A DNA stretch of 42,716 nt. Origin: Anaerocolumna aminovalerica (GTDB lineage Bacteria; Bacillota; Clostridia; Lachnospirales; Lachnospiraceae). Of the stretch, positions 1-9,446 are shown piece by piece. The position numbers were made by a program, and so were the translations under genes. Location: positions 1-42,716 of the forward strand of contig NZ_FOWD01000033.1 in assembly GCF_900115365.1 (NCBI RefSeq), given 5' to 3'. The notes beneath the pieces were generated by a model. It saw only the letters and a list, made by a program, of their open reading frames with translations, ran no database searches and was not told where the DNA came from. Each line of letters opens with the position of its first letter. Within the stretch, counting starts at the first letter, position 1.

Positions 1-174
1 GACTGACGCTTGGAGGTTTTTCTTTTATTATAAAATAAAATGTTAGAGTATACGAGTTTTTTCGTACACCCCAACACTTATTATAGAACCATTGTTTGTA
101 ACGGCCCTTTCTTAAGTTTTTAATCCAAAATATATGAAATGAAATACTACAATTTATATTAACAGGAGAGTTTT

Positions 175-1560
175 ATGGACATACTATACAGAATAAAAAA
201 TATATCACAAGACAAGTCCTTTTTGCGGAAAATAGTTGCCATTACAATACCAATTGCAATCCAGAACTTTCTAAATACTACCCTTAATTTTATTGATACC
301 TTAATGATTGGAACTCTTGGTGAAACTACTATTGCAGCAGTGGGTCTTGCCAATAAAGTATTTTTTGTATTCTCGCTATTGCTTTTTGGTATATGCAGCG
401 GTTCTGGTGTTCTGACTGCACAATACTGGGGAAAAAGAGAAGGAGAGAATATCAGAAAAGTGCTGGGAATATCTTTAATATTAGCAATACTGGCTTCCTT
501 ACTTTTTACAATTCCCAGTATAATAATTCCTAATGGCGTCATGACCATACTGACAAACAGTGATGAGGCTATAAAGATAGGTGCAGTCTATTTGGCTATT
601 GTTGCTATTAGCTATCCATTTACAGCAATTACCAACGCTTATGTAACCTTATTAAGAGGTATTAATCAAGTTTTTATACCGGTTGTTATTAGTACTATTG
701 CCATACTTACCAATGTGGCATTAAATTATATTCTTATATTTGGAAAGTTTGGTTTCCCGGAACTGGGAGTAGCAGGTGCAGCTATTGCAACGCTGATTGC
801 CAGAATAGTTGAGACAAGTTCCTTACTTATTATTGTTTATGTCAGGAAAGGTCCTGCAGCAGCAAAGATCAGCGAAATGCTCAATTTTAATCGAAATTTT
901 TTAGGAAAGTTCTTTCATACGGTTTCTCCAGTTATTATTAATGAATTTATGTGGGGACTTGGAGTAACTATGTATGCTTTGGTATATGGAAGAATGGGAG
1001 ATGCCTCCATGGCAGCAGTAACGGTTTCTCAGACAGTGGAACAAATCATGCAGGTAATTTTTATCAGCATAAGCGGTGCCACCGCAGTTATATTAGGAAA
1101 TGAACTGGGTGCCAATAAATTAGAAGATGCCGATAATCATGCTAAGAATTTCATATTTATCCAAATTACTTTATCTATTCTGGTAGGCATACTCTTTTTC
1201 TTTATAAGGGATCCCATTATCAGCTTATTCTATGTATCAGATGAAGTAGCAGGTTACATAAGATTATGCTTTTTAGTATATATTTTATATATGCCATTTA
1301 AAATGTTTAATACTATGAATGTTGTTGGAATATTAAGAAGCGGCGGGGATACCAAAGCAGCGTTATTCATAGATGTATCCGGGGTATGGTTTATTGGTAT
1401 TCCAATGGCTGTAATAGGAGGATTATTATTACATCTACCTATTTTTATAGTATATGCCCTGGTTTTTATGGAAGAAATATACAAATCCATATTAGGGATA
1501 ATCCGTTATCGTAAGAAGAAATGGCTGAGAAATATCATTTCAACAGATTCCCTATTATAA
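175..1560 (+). CDS. MATE-family multidrug/sodium efflux transporter
   Basis: A 461-residue, very hydrophobic protein with about twelve membrane-spanning segments, the usual size and topology of MATE exporters, which expel cationic drugs and metabolites using a Na+ or H+ gradient. The N-terminal stretch IAIQNFLNTTLNFIDTLMIG (about residues 28-47) and the later SQTVEQIMQVIFISISGAT are typical of the family's two pseudo-symmetric halves. A GGAGAG ribosome site lies 6 nt before the ATG. The gene stands alone: nothing is upstream in the window, and a large inverted repeat lies about 40 nt downstream. The substrate cannot be read from the sequence. Confidence 0.9.
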   Translation: MDILYRIKNISQDKSFLRKIVAITIPIAIQNFLNTTLNFIDTLMIGTLGETTIAAVGLANKVFFVFSLLLFGICSGSGVLTAQYWGKREGENIRKVLGISLILAILASLLFTIPSIIIPNGVMTILTNSDEAIKIGAVYLAIVAISYPFTAITNAYVTLLRGINQVFIPVVISTIAILTNVALNYILIFGKFGFPELGVAGAAIATLIARIVETSSLLIIVYVRKGPAAAKISEMLNFNRNFLGKFFHTVSPVIINEFMWGLGVTMYALVYGRMGDASMAAVTVSQTVEQIMQVIFISISGATAVILGNELGANKLEDADNHAKNFIFIQITLSILVGILFFFIRDPIISLFYVSDEVAGYIRLCFLVYILYMPFKMFNTMNVVGILRSGGDTKAALFIDVSGVWFIGIPMAVIGGLLLHLPIFIVYALVFMEEIYKSILGIIRYRKKKWLRNIISTDSLL

Positions 1561-1594
1561 AATGAAAAATTTAGTAGTAATTTTAATTCCATAG

Positions 1595-1603
1595 TGCTAT
1601 AAT
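1595..1603 (+). promoter_or_regulatory. Candidate extended -10 promoter of pnp
   Basis: TGCTATAAT is an extended -10 match with no good -35 box. Transcription would start near 1610, inside the inverted repeat 1602-1640, and give a leader of about 200 nt. Confidence 0.4.
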
Positions 1604-1640
1604 ATCTAAGAATAGGGTCAATTTCCCTATTCTTAGATAT
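1602..1640 (+). terminator. Perfect 16-bp inverted repeat between MATE gene and pnp
   Basis: Arms 1602-1617 and 1625-1640 are exactly complementary, with a 7-nt loop. No T-run follows, so it is a weak classical terminator. A TGCTATAAT extended -10 box (1595-1603) overlaps the left arm, so it could instead act as an operator over the pnp promoter. Confidence 0.5.
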
Positions 1641-1656
1641 ATTTGATAGATAAGAC

Positions 1657-1776
1657 GTTGGAGATAATTTCCGAGACTTCTGAAAAGGTTATCGAAGATG
1701 AAATCATCTGGACTTATATGGTTAGGTCAAATCATCTATTTTCGGTGAATTTTTCAGTAGTTTCGGCGTCTCCAAC
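1657..1776 (+). ncRNA. Long structured 5' leader of pnp
   Basis: A nested hairpin folds from three sets of arms. 1657-1664 pairs perfectly with 1769-1776. 1671-1686 pairs with 1751-1766 (16 bp, one mismatch, one G-U). AGATGA 1696-1701 can pair with TCATCT at 1732-1737 or with a second TCATCT at 1704-1709, so the tip has two exclusive forms. In E. coli, pnp is autoregulated through an RNase III-processed leader stem; whether this unrelated leader does the same is inference. Confidence 0.6.
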
Positions 1777-1817
1777 ATAAAGTTTTTACAAAATTTAATT
1801 TATAAGGAGAGCAAAAT

Positions 1818-3905
1818 ATGTACAAAAGTTTTTCCATGGAGCTTGCCGGCAGAACCCTTACTGTAGATGTAGGCAGAGTAGCAGCGCAAGCCAATGGTGC
1901 TGCATTTATGCATTATGGTGATACGGTAGTATTATCCACTGCAACAGCATCTGATAAACCAAGAGAGGGAATTGATTTCTTCCCATTAAGCGTAGAATAC
2001 GAAGAAAAGTTATATGCTGTAGGTAAAATACCCGGAGGTTTCATTAAAAGAGAAGGAAAAGCATCTGAGAATGCAATTTTAACTTCCCGTGTTATTGACA
2101 GACCAATGAGACCGTTATTCCCTAAGGATTACAGAAATGATGTAACACTGAACAACTTGGTTTTATGTGTTGATCAGGACTGTAGCCCGGAATTAACTGC
2201 AATGCTTGGTTCTGCAATTGCAACAGCTATTTCTGATATACCTTTTGACGGGCCAACAGCTTCCACTATGGTAGGAATGGTAGACGGAGAACTGGTATTT
2301 AACCCAACCAGTGAACAAAGAGATAAATCAACTCTTAGTTTAACAGTAGCTTCTACAAAAGATAAGGTAATCATGATTGAAGCCGGTGCAGAAGAAATTC
2401 CGGAAGATAAAATGATTGAAGCTATCTTTGCAGCACATGAAGTAAATAAACAAGTTATTGAATTTATAGACAAAATTGTTGCTGAATGCGGTAAGCCAAA
2501 ACATGATTATGTAAGATTCGAAATCCCTCAAGATATGTATAATGATATGGTTTCATTTATTACACCAGAAGCAATGGAAGAGGCTGTATTTACAGACGTA
2601 AAACAAGATAGAGAAGAGAACATTAAAGCTATTAAAGAAAAATTAACAGCACGTTATGAAGAAATGAATCCGGATTGGATTTCTCTAATTGAGGAAGCAG
2701 TTTATACATTCCAAAAGAAGACCGTTCGTAAAATGATTCTAAAGGATCAGAAACGTCCCGACGGAAGAAAAATGGATCAGATCAGACATTTAGCTGCCGA
2801 AGTAGATGTTCTACCAAGAACTCATGGTTCCGCAATGTTTACCCGTGGACAGACTCAGGTTCTTAACATTACTACTTTAGGTGCATTGGCTGAGATTCAA
2901 AAATTAGATGGTCTTGATGAAAATGAAACTTCAAAGAGATATATGCATCATTATAATTTTCCATCCTATTCCGTTGGTGAGACAAAACCATCCAGAGGAC
3001 CGGGAAGACGTGAAATTGGACATGGTGCGTTAGCGGAAAGAGCATTGGTTCCTGTTATTCCATCAGAAGAAGACTTCCCATATGCAATTCGTACCGTATC
3101 AGAAGTATTGGAATCCAACGGTTCTACTTCACAAGGAAGTATATGTGCATCCACATTATCCTTAATGGCTGCAGGTGTTCCAATTAAGGCTATGGTAGCA
3201 GGTATTTCTGTTGGTCTTGTTACCGGCGAAACGGATGATGATTATGTAATATTAACAGATATTCAAGGCTTGGAAGATTTCTTTGGTGATATGGACTTTA
3301 AAGTAGCCGGTACTCACGAAGGTATCACTGCAATCCAAATGGATATTAAGATTCATGGTTTAACCAGAGAAATTATTGAAAAAGCGATATATAGAACCAA
3401 AGAAGCAAGATTCTATATCTTAGATGAGATTATGGCACCTTGTATTTCTAAACCTCGTACAGAAGTTGGACCTTACGCACCAAAGATTGAGCAAATCAAA
3501 ATTGATCCTGCCAAGATTGGTGATGTAGTAGGGCAAAGAGGAAAAACAATCAATGCCATTATCGAGCAGACAGGAGTTAAGATTGATATCTCCGATGAAG
3601 GTGCAGTATCCGTATGCGGCGTAGATGCTGATAGTATTAAGAAGGCGATTAAAATGATAAACACCATTGTAACAGACTTTGAAGAAGGTCAGATCTTTGA
3701 AGGTAAGGTAATAAGTATTAAAGAATTTGGTGCTTTCATTGAGTTTGCTCCTGGTAAAGAAGGTATGGTTCATATCTCTAAGATATCCAAAGAGAGAATT
3801 GAACGTGTGGAAGATGTTCTTACCCTTGGAGATATCGTTAAAGTTGTATGTCTTGGTAAAGACAAGATGGGCAGAATCAGCTTTAGTATTAAGGATGTAA
3901 AATAA
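1818..3905 (+). CDS. pnp: Polyribonucleotide nucleotidyltransferase (PNPase)
   Basis: The 695-residue phosphorolytic 3'-5' exoribonuclease of mRNA decay, complete in length and domain order. It has a first RNase PH core (about 10-140), a helical linker, a second RNase PH core (about 310-540), a KH domain with the GQRG loop near residue 571, and a C-terminal S1 domain (about 620-692). The active-site block GDMDFKVAGT is intact; D487 and D493 match the catalytic aspartates known in E. coli. AAGGAGAG lies 8 nt before the ATG. It is probably monocistronic: a long structured leader precedes it and a strong terminator follows. The usual rpsO neighbour is not in the intergenic space. Confidence 0.98.
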   Translation: MYKSFSMELAGRTLTVDVGRVAAQANGAAFMHYGDTVVLSTATASDKPREGIDFFPLSVEYEEKLYAVGKIPGGFIKREGKASENAILTSRVIDRPMRPLFPKDYRNDVTLNNLVLCVDQDCSPELTAMLGSAIATAISDIPFDGPTASTMVGMVDGELVFNPTSEQRDKSTLSLTVASTKDKVIMIEAGAEEIPEDKMIEAIFAAHEVNKQVIEFIDKIVAECGKPKHDYVRFEIPQDMYNDMVSFITPEAMEEAVFTDVKQDREENIKAIKEKLTARYEEMNPDWISLIEEAVYTFQKKTVRKMILKDQKRPDGRKMDQIRHLAAEVDVLPRTHGSAMFTRGQTQVLNITTLGALAEIQKLDGLDENETSKRYMHHYNFPSYSVGETKPSRGPGRREIGHGALAERALVPVIPSEEDFPYAIRTVSEVLESNGSTSQGSICASTLSLMAAGVPIKAMVAGISVGLVTGETDDDYVILTDIQGLEDFFGDMDFKVAGTHEGITAIQMDIKIHGLTREIIEKAIYRTKEARFYILDEIMAPCISKPRTEVGPYAPKIEQIKIDPAKIGDVVGQRGKTINAIIEQTGVKIDISDEGAVSVCGVDADSIKKAIKMINTIVTDFEEGQIFEGKVISIKEFGAFIEFAPGKEGMVHISKISKERIERVEDVLTLGDIVKVVCLGKDKMGRISFSIKDVK

Positions 3906-3931
3906 TTATTTCTATAGACATTTTAATCTAT

Positions 3932-3972
3932 TTGAGAATTCGGTAGTATTACTACTGAATTCTCAATTTTTT
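3932..3972 (+). terminator. Intrinsic terminator of pnp
   Basis: A 16-bp stem (3932-3947 with 3951-3966, one G-U) with a 3-nt loop is followed by a run of T. Confidence 0.9.
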
Positions 3973-4087
3973 GGCTTGATTCCTATGAAGGGTATGTAAA
4001 TTTTGCCCATGTTTATATATATCCTTACATAGAATGAATGTATGGTAATATTATCTCATATTTTAAAAATTATCCATTCTTTTACTA

Positions 4088-4117
4088 TTGACTATTTACA
4101 AATATTTTAGCTATGGT
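4088..4117 (+). promoter_or_regulatory. Promoter of the small membrane protein gene
   Basis: TTGACT at 4088-4093, an 18-nt spacer and TATGGT at 4112-4117, about 60 nt before the start codon. Confidence 0.5.
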
Positions 4118-4178
4118 ATTATATGTTTATAAAGGATCAATAATGTAATAATATAAGATTTAATAGGGAGGGCTATTA

Positions 4179-4583
4179 ATGAAAAAAAAAGCAATAACAT
4201 CTGATTCAGTCTACGCTATAATTTCTTTAATAAGTTTGATTTATATAAATTATTATCAAAATGCATTATATTACAAACCAACAGCGAAACATTCTATTCT
4301 TTTCGATAAAATTTATGAATATATTGCGACTCCTTGTTTCTATTTTTTTATTACTGCATTTATAACTGCTATACTTTTGAATATTGTTAATATTAATATG
4401 TCAAAGACATTACGCAAAGTATTAACATATGTTGTTGGTTTAGCTTCAATTCTATATATTGTATTTATAATAGTTAGTTCAATAAAAGTAATAAATCTTT
4501 CTCCTATTGGTTTCAACCATATTTATTCTGTTATTTTTATTATTTTAGGTTGTTTGTTCGCTCTTGCTTCTCATAAAAATTGA
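4179..4583 (+). CDS. Hypothetical four-helix membrane protein
   Basis: A 134-residue protein I do not recognise. Four hydrophobic segments at about residues 8-27, 50-70, 83-105 and 112-131 suggest a small integral membrane protein with both ends in the cytoplasm; the N-terminus begins with four lysines (MKKKA). GGGAGGG lies 7 nt before the ATG, and a plausible promoter sits upstream. The codons are very AT-rich, more so than pnp. It lies alone between the pnp terminator and the GH3 gene. Confidence 0.75.
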   Translation: MKKKAITSDSVYAIISLISLIYINYYQNALYYKPTAKHSILFDKIYEYIATPCFYFFITAFITAILLNIVNINMSKTLRKVLTYVVGLASILYIVFIIVSSIKVINLSPIGFNHIYSVIFIILGCLFALASHKN

Positions 4584-4752
4584 AATTTCAGAAAAAGATG
4601 GTGGCGTTTATGTTGTAATTACATATAAAAAATTATAGCGGTATTTAAATATTTGGACTAAAAAGCATAATTAATATTTTTATATTATAAATGAGGCTAT
4701 ATTTATTGGAAGAAATAAGATTCTATATTTATTAGAATATGGAAAGCATATA

Positions 4753-4786
4753 GAACCTATAGATTAGTTTACAAATCTACAGGTTC
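4753..4786 (+). promoter_or_regulatory. Hairpin just upstream of the GH3 gene
   Basis: Arms 4753-4765 and 4774-4786 pair over 13 positions with one mismatch. The stem ends 14 nt before the ribosome site of the glucosidase. The tail after it is AT-rich but not a T-run. It may be a terminator for the small membrane gene or a 5'-UTR stabiliser. Confidence 0.45.
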
Positions 4787-4812
4787 AATTTATATATAAC
4801 AGGAGGAAAGAC

Positions 4813-7614
4813 ATGGCTGATAAACAAACAATCGGAATCCCATTAAAGGGTTTTGCTGAATTTTCAAGAAAAGTTGCCGCAGAAGGAGCTGTTTTATTAA
4901 AAAACGATGGACAGATACTTCCCCTTCAAAAAGGAGATTCCATCTCCATATTCGGCAGAACACAGATCAACTATTATAGAAGCGGTACCGGTTCAGGCGG
5001 CGCTGTACATGTGGCATATACGACCAACCTTTTAGATGGACTCCGTTCCAAAAAGTTAATATCTGTGAATGAGGAGCTGGCATCTGTTTATGAAACATGG
5101 CTGGAAGAAAATCCTTTTGACAATGGCGGAGGTGCATGGGCAGCCGAGCCCTGGAATCAAAAAGAAATGCCTTTAACAGAGAAAGCCGTATCTACAGCTG
5201 GTGTTAAATCAAATAAAGCGGTTGTTGTAATCGGACGTACGGCGGGAGAGGATAAAGATAATGAAGATGCTCCCGGCAGTTATCAATTAACAGAAGATGA
5301 AAAGAATATGTTAAACATAGTTGCAAACTATTTTGAAAAGGTGATTGTTGTCCTGAATGTTCCCGGAATCATAGATTTAAGCTGGATAAATGATAATACA
5401 TATAAAAATCGCATACAAGGTGTCCTTTATGCTTGGCAGGGCGGTATGGAGGGAGGTAATGCCATTGCAGACGTATTAGCAGGGGATGTTACACCAAGCG
5501 GAAAGTTACCCGATACCATTGCCTGTTCCTTGAAAGATTATCCTTCCTCTAACAATTATGGAGGAGAGGTAAGAAACTATTACCAGGAAGATATCTATGT
5601 AGGATACCGTTATTTTGAAACCTTTTGCCCGGAAAAGGTTCAGTATGAATTTGGATATGGTCTATCATACACAGAATTTAAGATAGTACCTAAGAAAGTA
5701 TTGGTTAATGATAATGAAGGTAAAAAACAAATAGAAATTGCTGTTGAAGTGATAAACACAGGAAATACCTATGCCGGTAAAGAAGTAGTTCAGGTTTATT
5801 TTGAAGCACCACAGGGAAGCCTTGGAAAGCCAAAAAGGGAGTTAGTAGCTTTTGATAAGACAAAAACTCTGCAGCCGGGGGAATCACAAACTTTGACACT
5901 TTCCTTTTTAATAAATGATATGGCTTCTTATGATGATAGTGGAATAACAGGACATAAATCTTGTTACGTTTTAGAAGAAGGTGCATACAAAATATACATG
6001 GGAAATAGTGTACGGAATACAGTAAAACTGAATGTACAGGATAAAGATGCATATTATGTAGACAAACTTATAGTGGCAGAAAAATTAGAAGAAGCGATGG
6101 CTCCAACAGAAAGTTTTACAAGAATAAAACCGGGAGAGCAGAAGACAGATGGCACCTATGAAATAACCTTTGAAGATGTTCCGAAACAAACCATATCTTT
6201 AAAGGAACGAATAAAAAATAATATGCCGGAAAGTATGAAGCAGACAGGAAACCGCGGTATTTCTTTAAGGGATGTATATGAGAATAAGGCTTCCATGGAA
6301 GAATTTATTGCGCAATTATCTGATGAGGAACTGGCAGCTATAGTAAGGGGTGAAGGCATGAGCAGCCCTAAAGTTACCCCTGGAACCGCCTCTGCTTTTG
6401 GGGGTATTACCGACAGCTTATATGCATATGGTATCCCGGTTGCCTGTTCTTCTGACGGACCTTCCGGTATCCGGATGGACAGCGGTCATAAAGCAACTCA
6501 GGTTCCAATAGGAACATTATTGGCTGCCACCTGGAATAAGAGTTTGGTGGAAGAGTTATACATAATGGAAGGAATGGAACTGTTAAGCAATAATATTGAT
6601 ACTTTATTAGGTCCCGGGCTTAATATTCACCGAAATCCGCTAAATGGCCGAAACTTTGAATATTTCTCAGAAGATCCCTATCTTTCAGGTGTCTTTGCCA
6701 CCGCTATTGTCCGCGGTATTATGAGAGGGGGTTCCAATGGAACACTAAAACATTTTGCTTGTAATAATCAAGAGAAAGCAAGATCCTTTGTAGATGCGGT
6801 GGTATCAGAGCGGGCACTGAGAGAAGTATATCTAAAAGGTTTCGAAATGGCAGTAAAAGAAGGCAAGGCCAACTCTGTTATGTCATCCTATAATCCAATT
6901 AACGGACATTGGGCTGCGTCAAATTATGACTTAAACACAACCATACTTCGAAAAGAATGGGGATTTCAAGGCATTGTCATGACTGACTGGTGGGCTAAAA
7001 TGAATGACGTAGTAAATGGGGGACCGGCAGATAAAAAATATACTAATTTCATGGTACGGGCACAAAATGACCTCTATATGGTGATAGACAACAATGGAGC
7101 AGAAATCAATGCTGCAGATGATAATACAATGGACTCTCTGGAAAATGGTTCTTTAACAATAGGAGAGTTACAAAGGAATGCAATGAATATTTGTAACTTT
7201 TTAATGCAGACGCCTGCCTTTTCCAGAGGTCAGGATAGAAAAGAAGAAATAAAGAAATATAAAGCTTCCCAAGAGATTCAATCCGGTTATAAGATGGAAC
7301 AGACGCTGGAGTTATCCCTTAGCTTAACGTTGAAGCCAAATGGAACTAAAGCAGAGAGAATTAAAGTTGTAAAAGGGGGAATTTATCGAATAGTAGCAAA
7401 TATCCGCTCTATGGGTACTAACCTGGCACAAACTGCCAGCAATCTTTTGCTAAATGATGAATTCGTAATAACGATTCAGACCAATGGAACAGAGGGAAGA
7501 TGGTTTAAACAGAACCTTATAAAAATAGAACTGGAAGAAGGTATCTATGAACTGAAAGTAGAATCCGTCAAACCGGGAATGGAGATTGAATGGATAGAAC
7601 TTTGTAGAATATAA
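4813..7614 (+). CDS. GH3 beta-glucosidase with permuted domain order
   Basis: A 933-residue glycoside hydrolase family 3 enzyme that should release glucose from beta-glucosides such as cello-oligosaccharides. The domains run in reverse of the common order. First comes the alpha/beta-sandwich half (LLKNDG about 28-33, GYRYFETF from 264), then a fibronectin-III-like module (about 295-395), then the catalytic (beta/alpha)8 barrel (about 485-790). In the barrel SDGPSGIR starts at 547, KHFACNNQE at 646, and the nucleophile is D725 in MTDWW. A beta-sandwich tail (about 830-933) may bind sugar. No signal peptide, so cytoplasmic. AGGAGG precedes the ATG. The permuted order is known from rumen Ruminococcus and Butyrivibrio glucosidases. 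Confidence 0.93.
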   Translation: MADKQTIGIPLKGFAEFSRKVAAEGAVLLKNDGQILPLQKGDSISIFGRTQINYYRSGTGSGGAVHVAYTTNLLDGLRSKKLISVNEELASVYETWLEENPFDNGGGAWAAEPWNQKEMPLTEKAVSTAGVKSNKAVVVIGRTAGEDKDNEDAPGSYQLTEDEKNMLNIVANYFEKVIVVLNVPGIIDLSWINDNTYKNRIQGVLYAWQGGMEGGNAIADVLAGDVTPSGKLPDTIACSLKDYPSSNNYGGEVRNYYQEDIYVGYRYFETFCPEKVQYEFGYGLSYTEFKIVPKKVLVNDNEGKKQIEIAVEVINTGNTYAGKEVVQVYFEAPQGSLGKPKRELVAFDKTKTLQPGESQTLTLSFLINDMASYDDSGITGHKSCYVLEEGAYKIYMGNSVRNTVKLNVQDKDAYYVDKLIVAEKLEEAMAPTESFTRIKPGEQKTDGTYEITFEDVPKQTISLKERIKNNMPESMKQTGNRGISLRDVYENKASMEEFIAQLSDEELAAIVRGEGMSSPKVTPGTASAFGGITDSLYAYGIPVACSSDGPSGIRMDSGHKATQVPIGTLLAATWNKSLVEELYIMEGMELLSNNIDTLLGPGLNIHRNPLNGRNFEYFSEDPYLSGVFATAIVRGIMRGGSNGTLKHFACNNQEKARSFVDAVVSERALREVYLKGFEMAVKEGKANSVMSSYNPINGHWAASNYDLNTTILRKEWGFQGIVMTDWWAKMNDVVNGGPADKKYTNFMVRAQNDLYMVIDNNGAEINAADDNTMDSLENGSLTIGELQRNAMNICNFLMQTPAFSRGQDRKEEIKKYKASQEIQSGYKMEQTLELSLSLTLKPNGTKAERIKVVKGGIYRIVANIRSMGTNLAQTASNLLLNDEFVITIQTNGTEGRWFKQNLIKIELEEGIYELKVESVKPGMEIEWIELCRI

Positions 7615-7632
7615 TACTTAATCATTCTGTTT

Positions 7633-7677
7633 GAGAGCGTAAAATGAGTTTTGTCATTCTACGTTCTCATTTTTTTA
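7633..7677 (+). terminator. Intrinsic terminator of the GH3 gene
   Basis: A 15-bp stem (7633-7647 with 7654-7668, two G-U pairs) is followed by a T7 run. Confidence 0.9.
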
Positions 7678-7718
7678 CCATACCCTAGACTTTGGTTCTG
7701 TATTTTTAAATTATTTTG

Positions 7719-7747
7719 TTGACATAAGTCTAATAAAATGGTAGTAA
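7719..7747 (+). promoter_or_regulatory. Promoter upstream of the YcaQ-like gene
   Basis: Perfect TTGACA at 7719-7724, 17-nt spacer, TAGTAA at 7742-7747. A second TATAAT at 7765-7770 has no clear -35 box. Confidence 0.5.
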
Positions 7748-7877
7748 TTAGTAATTGTCTAGTGTATAATATCTTTAAATTACCTGATTAATAATTGGTA
7801 AAATTATGTTTTTAAATCCAAAACCCTGATAGCAGTGAAGGTAATTTTAATTATATAACAATAGGAGTAGTAGCGGC

Positions 7878-9056
7878 ATGATCCATATATCAAAAGAGGA
7901 AGCAAGAAATTATTTGGTTCGTTATCACAATTTAGACGGAATTGAGGACTTTTACGGTGAAGAGGGCGTTTTGAAATATTTTAGAAGAGTGGGTTCTATT
8001 CAATATGATCCTTTGAATGTTGTTGGCAGAAATCCGGATCTTGTTCTTCAATCAAGAATTAAGGATTATTCTCATGAGATGTTAGGAAGCCTTCTTTATG
8101 AAAAACGTTGTTTGCTAGATGGGTGGGACAAGATGATGTCTATTTATTCCAGAGAGGACTGGCCTTTTTTCTCTAGAGTACGAAAAGAAAAAGAAGTACA
8201 GATAAAGGAACTGTTGAAAAGACGTAATTCAGTGGAAGCTTTTCAGTTAATTGATGAGATAAGGATTATGTTAAAAGAACAAGGGCCATTACAATCCAAC
8301 CGCATACCTACTAAAACCACCAATCCCGGGTCCTGGGGGCATAGGAAGCTGTCCAGTGCTGCATTGGACTTTATGTTCCATACAGGAGAACTGGGTATAT
8401 ATAACAAGATAAATACACAAAAGGTTTATGACTTAATAGAGAACTTATTACCACATAACCTTATAGGGGGTGCAGATCCTTTTCAAAGTGATCATGAATT
8501 CTGTAAATGGTATGTAAAGAGAAGAATTGGAAGTGTAGGGTTGCTATGGAATAAGAATGGCGGTGGATGGCTTGGAGATTTTATCCAAAAGAAAGAGTTA
8601 CGGAATGAAATAATAAAGGAATTAATTGAAGAAGGCGAAATCCTGGAAATACAGGTAGAAGGGATAAACGCTGTATTTTATATACGTAAGGAAGATAAAG
8701 AATTTTTCAATAATAAGCTGGAATATAGGGAGGCTCGTTTTCTTGCGCCTTTAGACAATATGTTATGGGATCGTGAAATGACAAAGGCTATTTTTGATTT
8801 TGACTATAGCTGGGAAGTTTATGTACCGATAAATAAGCGTAAATATGGTTACTATGTTCTGCCGGTTCTTTATAAGAACAGGTTTGTAGCACGCTTTGAA
8901 CCTGAGATTCATAGAAATAATGATCCTCTTGTCATTAAAAATTGGTGGTGGGAAAACGATATTGAAATTACTGCTGATATGAAGTCAGCTATAGAAAATG
9001 AATTTGAGAATTTTTGTAGATATCTACATTGTGAAAGTGTACAAATGAAATTTTAA
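7878..9056 (+). CDS. YcaQ/AlkZ-like winged-helix DNA glycosylase family protein
   Basis: A 392-residue protein of the HTH_42 (YcaQ/AlkZ) superfamily, whose characterised members remove alkylated bases or unhook interstrand crosslinks from DNA. The diagnostic region is RRVGSIQYDPLNVVGRNPDL (about residues 36-55), which holds a QxD triad Q42-Y43-D44. Members with QxD group with E. coli YcaQ, while AlkZ proper has QxQ. The MLWDREM segment (about 295) and the basic C-terminal part also fit. AGGAG is spaced 10 nt from the ATG. It is a single gene behind its own promoter and is followed by a broken HD-domain gene. Glycosylase activity is inferred from the family. Confidence 0.8.
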   Translation: MIHISKEEARNYLVRYHNLDGIEDFYGEEGVLKYFRRVGSIQYDPLNVVGRNPDLVLQSRIKDYSHEMLGSLLYEKRCLLDGWDKMMSIYSREDWPFFSRVRKEKEVQIKELLKRRNSVEAFQLIDEIRIMLKEQGPLQSNRIPTKTTNPGSWGHRKLSSAALDFMFHTGELGIYNKINTQKVYDLIENLLPHNLIGGADPFQSDHEFCKWYVKRRIGSVGLLWNKNGGGWLGDFIQKKELRNEIIKELIEEGEILEIQVEGINAVFYIRKEDKEFFNNKLEYREARFLAPLDNMLWDREMTKAIFDFDYSWEVYVPINKRKYGYYVLPVLYKNRFVARFEPEIHRNNDPLVIKNWWWENDIEITADMKSAIENEFENFCRYLHCESVQMKF

Positions 9057-9075
9057 AAATAAGAGGAGGGAGAAA

Positions 9076-9413
9076 ATGAATCTTAAATATCCCATTAGTA
9101 TACTATAGAAAAAGAACTACAAATTGATGGTCAATTAAATCCGGGACCATGGGTAAAGCACTCTATTAATGACAGGTTATTACAGCTTTGTGACAGCCTT
9201 TCCGATGCAAATTGATTTTGTATAATAGTAAAACGCTTTGTAGATGTTCACCGTAGATATGGTGTAAATAAATATACTATATCTAAATGGAATAAGATTT
9301 TTGAGATAAAAGAAGATTTTGAAAGAAGAATGGGCTGTTCCATATATGACCTGCTTCCTAATGTGAAAGAAAATACTTTTGTAGAGTATCCCTTATGGAA
9401 GCCGGGAGAATAA
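9076..9413 (+). pseudogene. HD-superfamily phosphohydrolase relic with internal deletion
   Basis: A good ribosome site (GAGGAGGGAG) precedes ATG 9076, but the frame stops after ten codons. The other frame reads EKELQIDGQLNPGPWVKHSI, typical of the start of an HD-domain protein. It then jumps directly to RLLQLCDSL, the C-terminal part, hits TGA at 9213-9215, and continues as RRYGVNKYTISKWNKIFEIK up to the stop at 9411. There is therefore a frameshift near 9108, a large internal deletion that removed the HD metal site, and a nonsense codon. The family call is from memory of similar clostridial proteins. Confidence 0.65.
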
Positions 9414-9446
9414 AAAGTAGCATTAAAAAGGAATATGGGGGTATTT

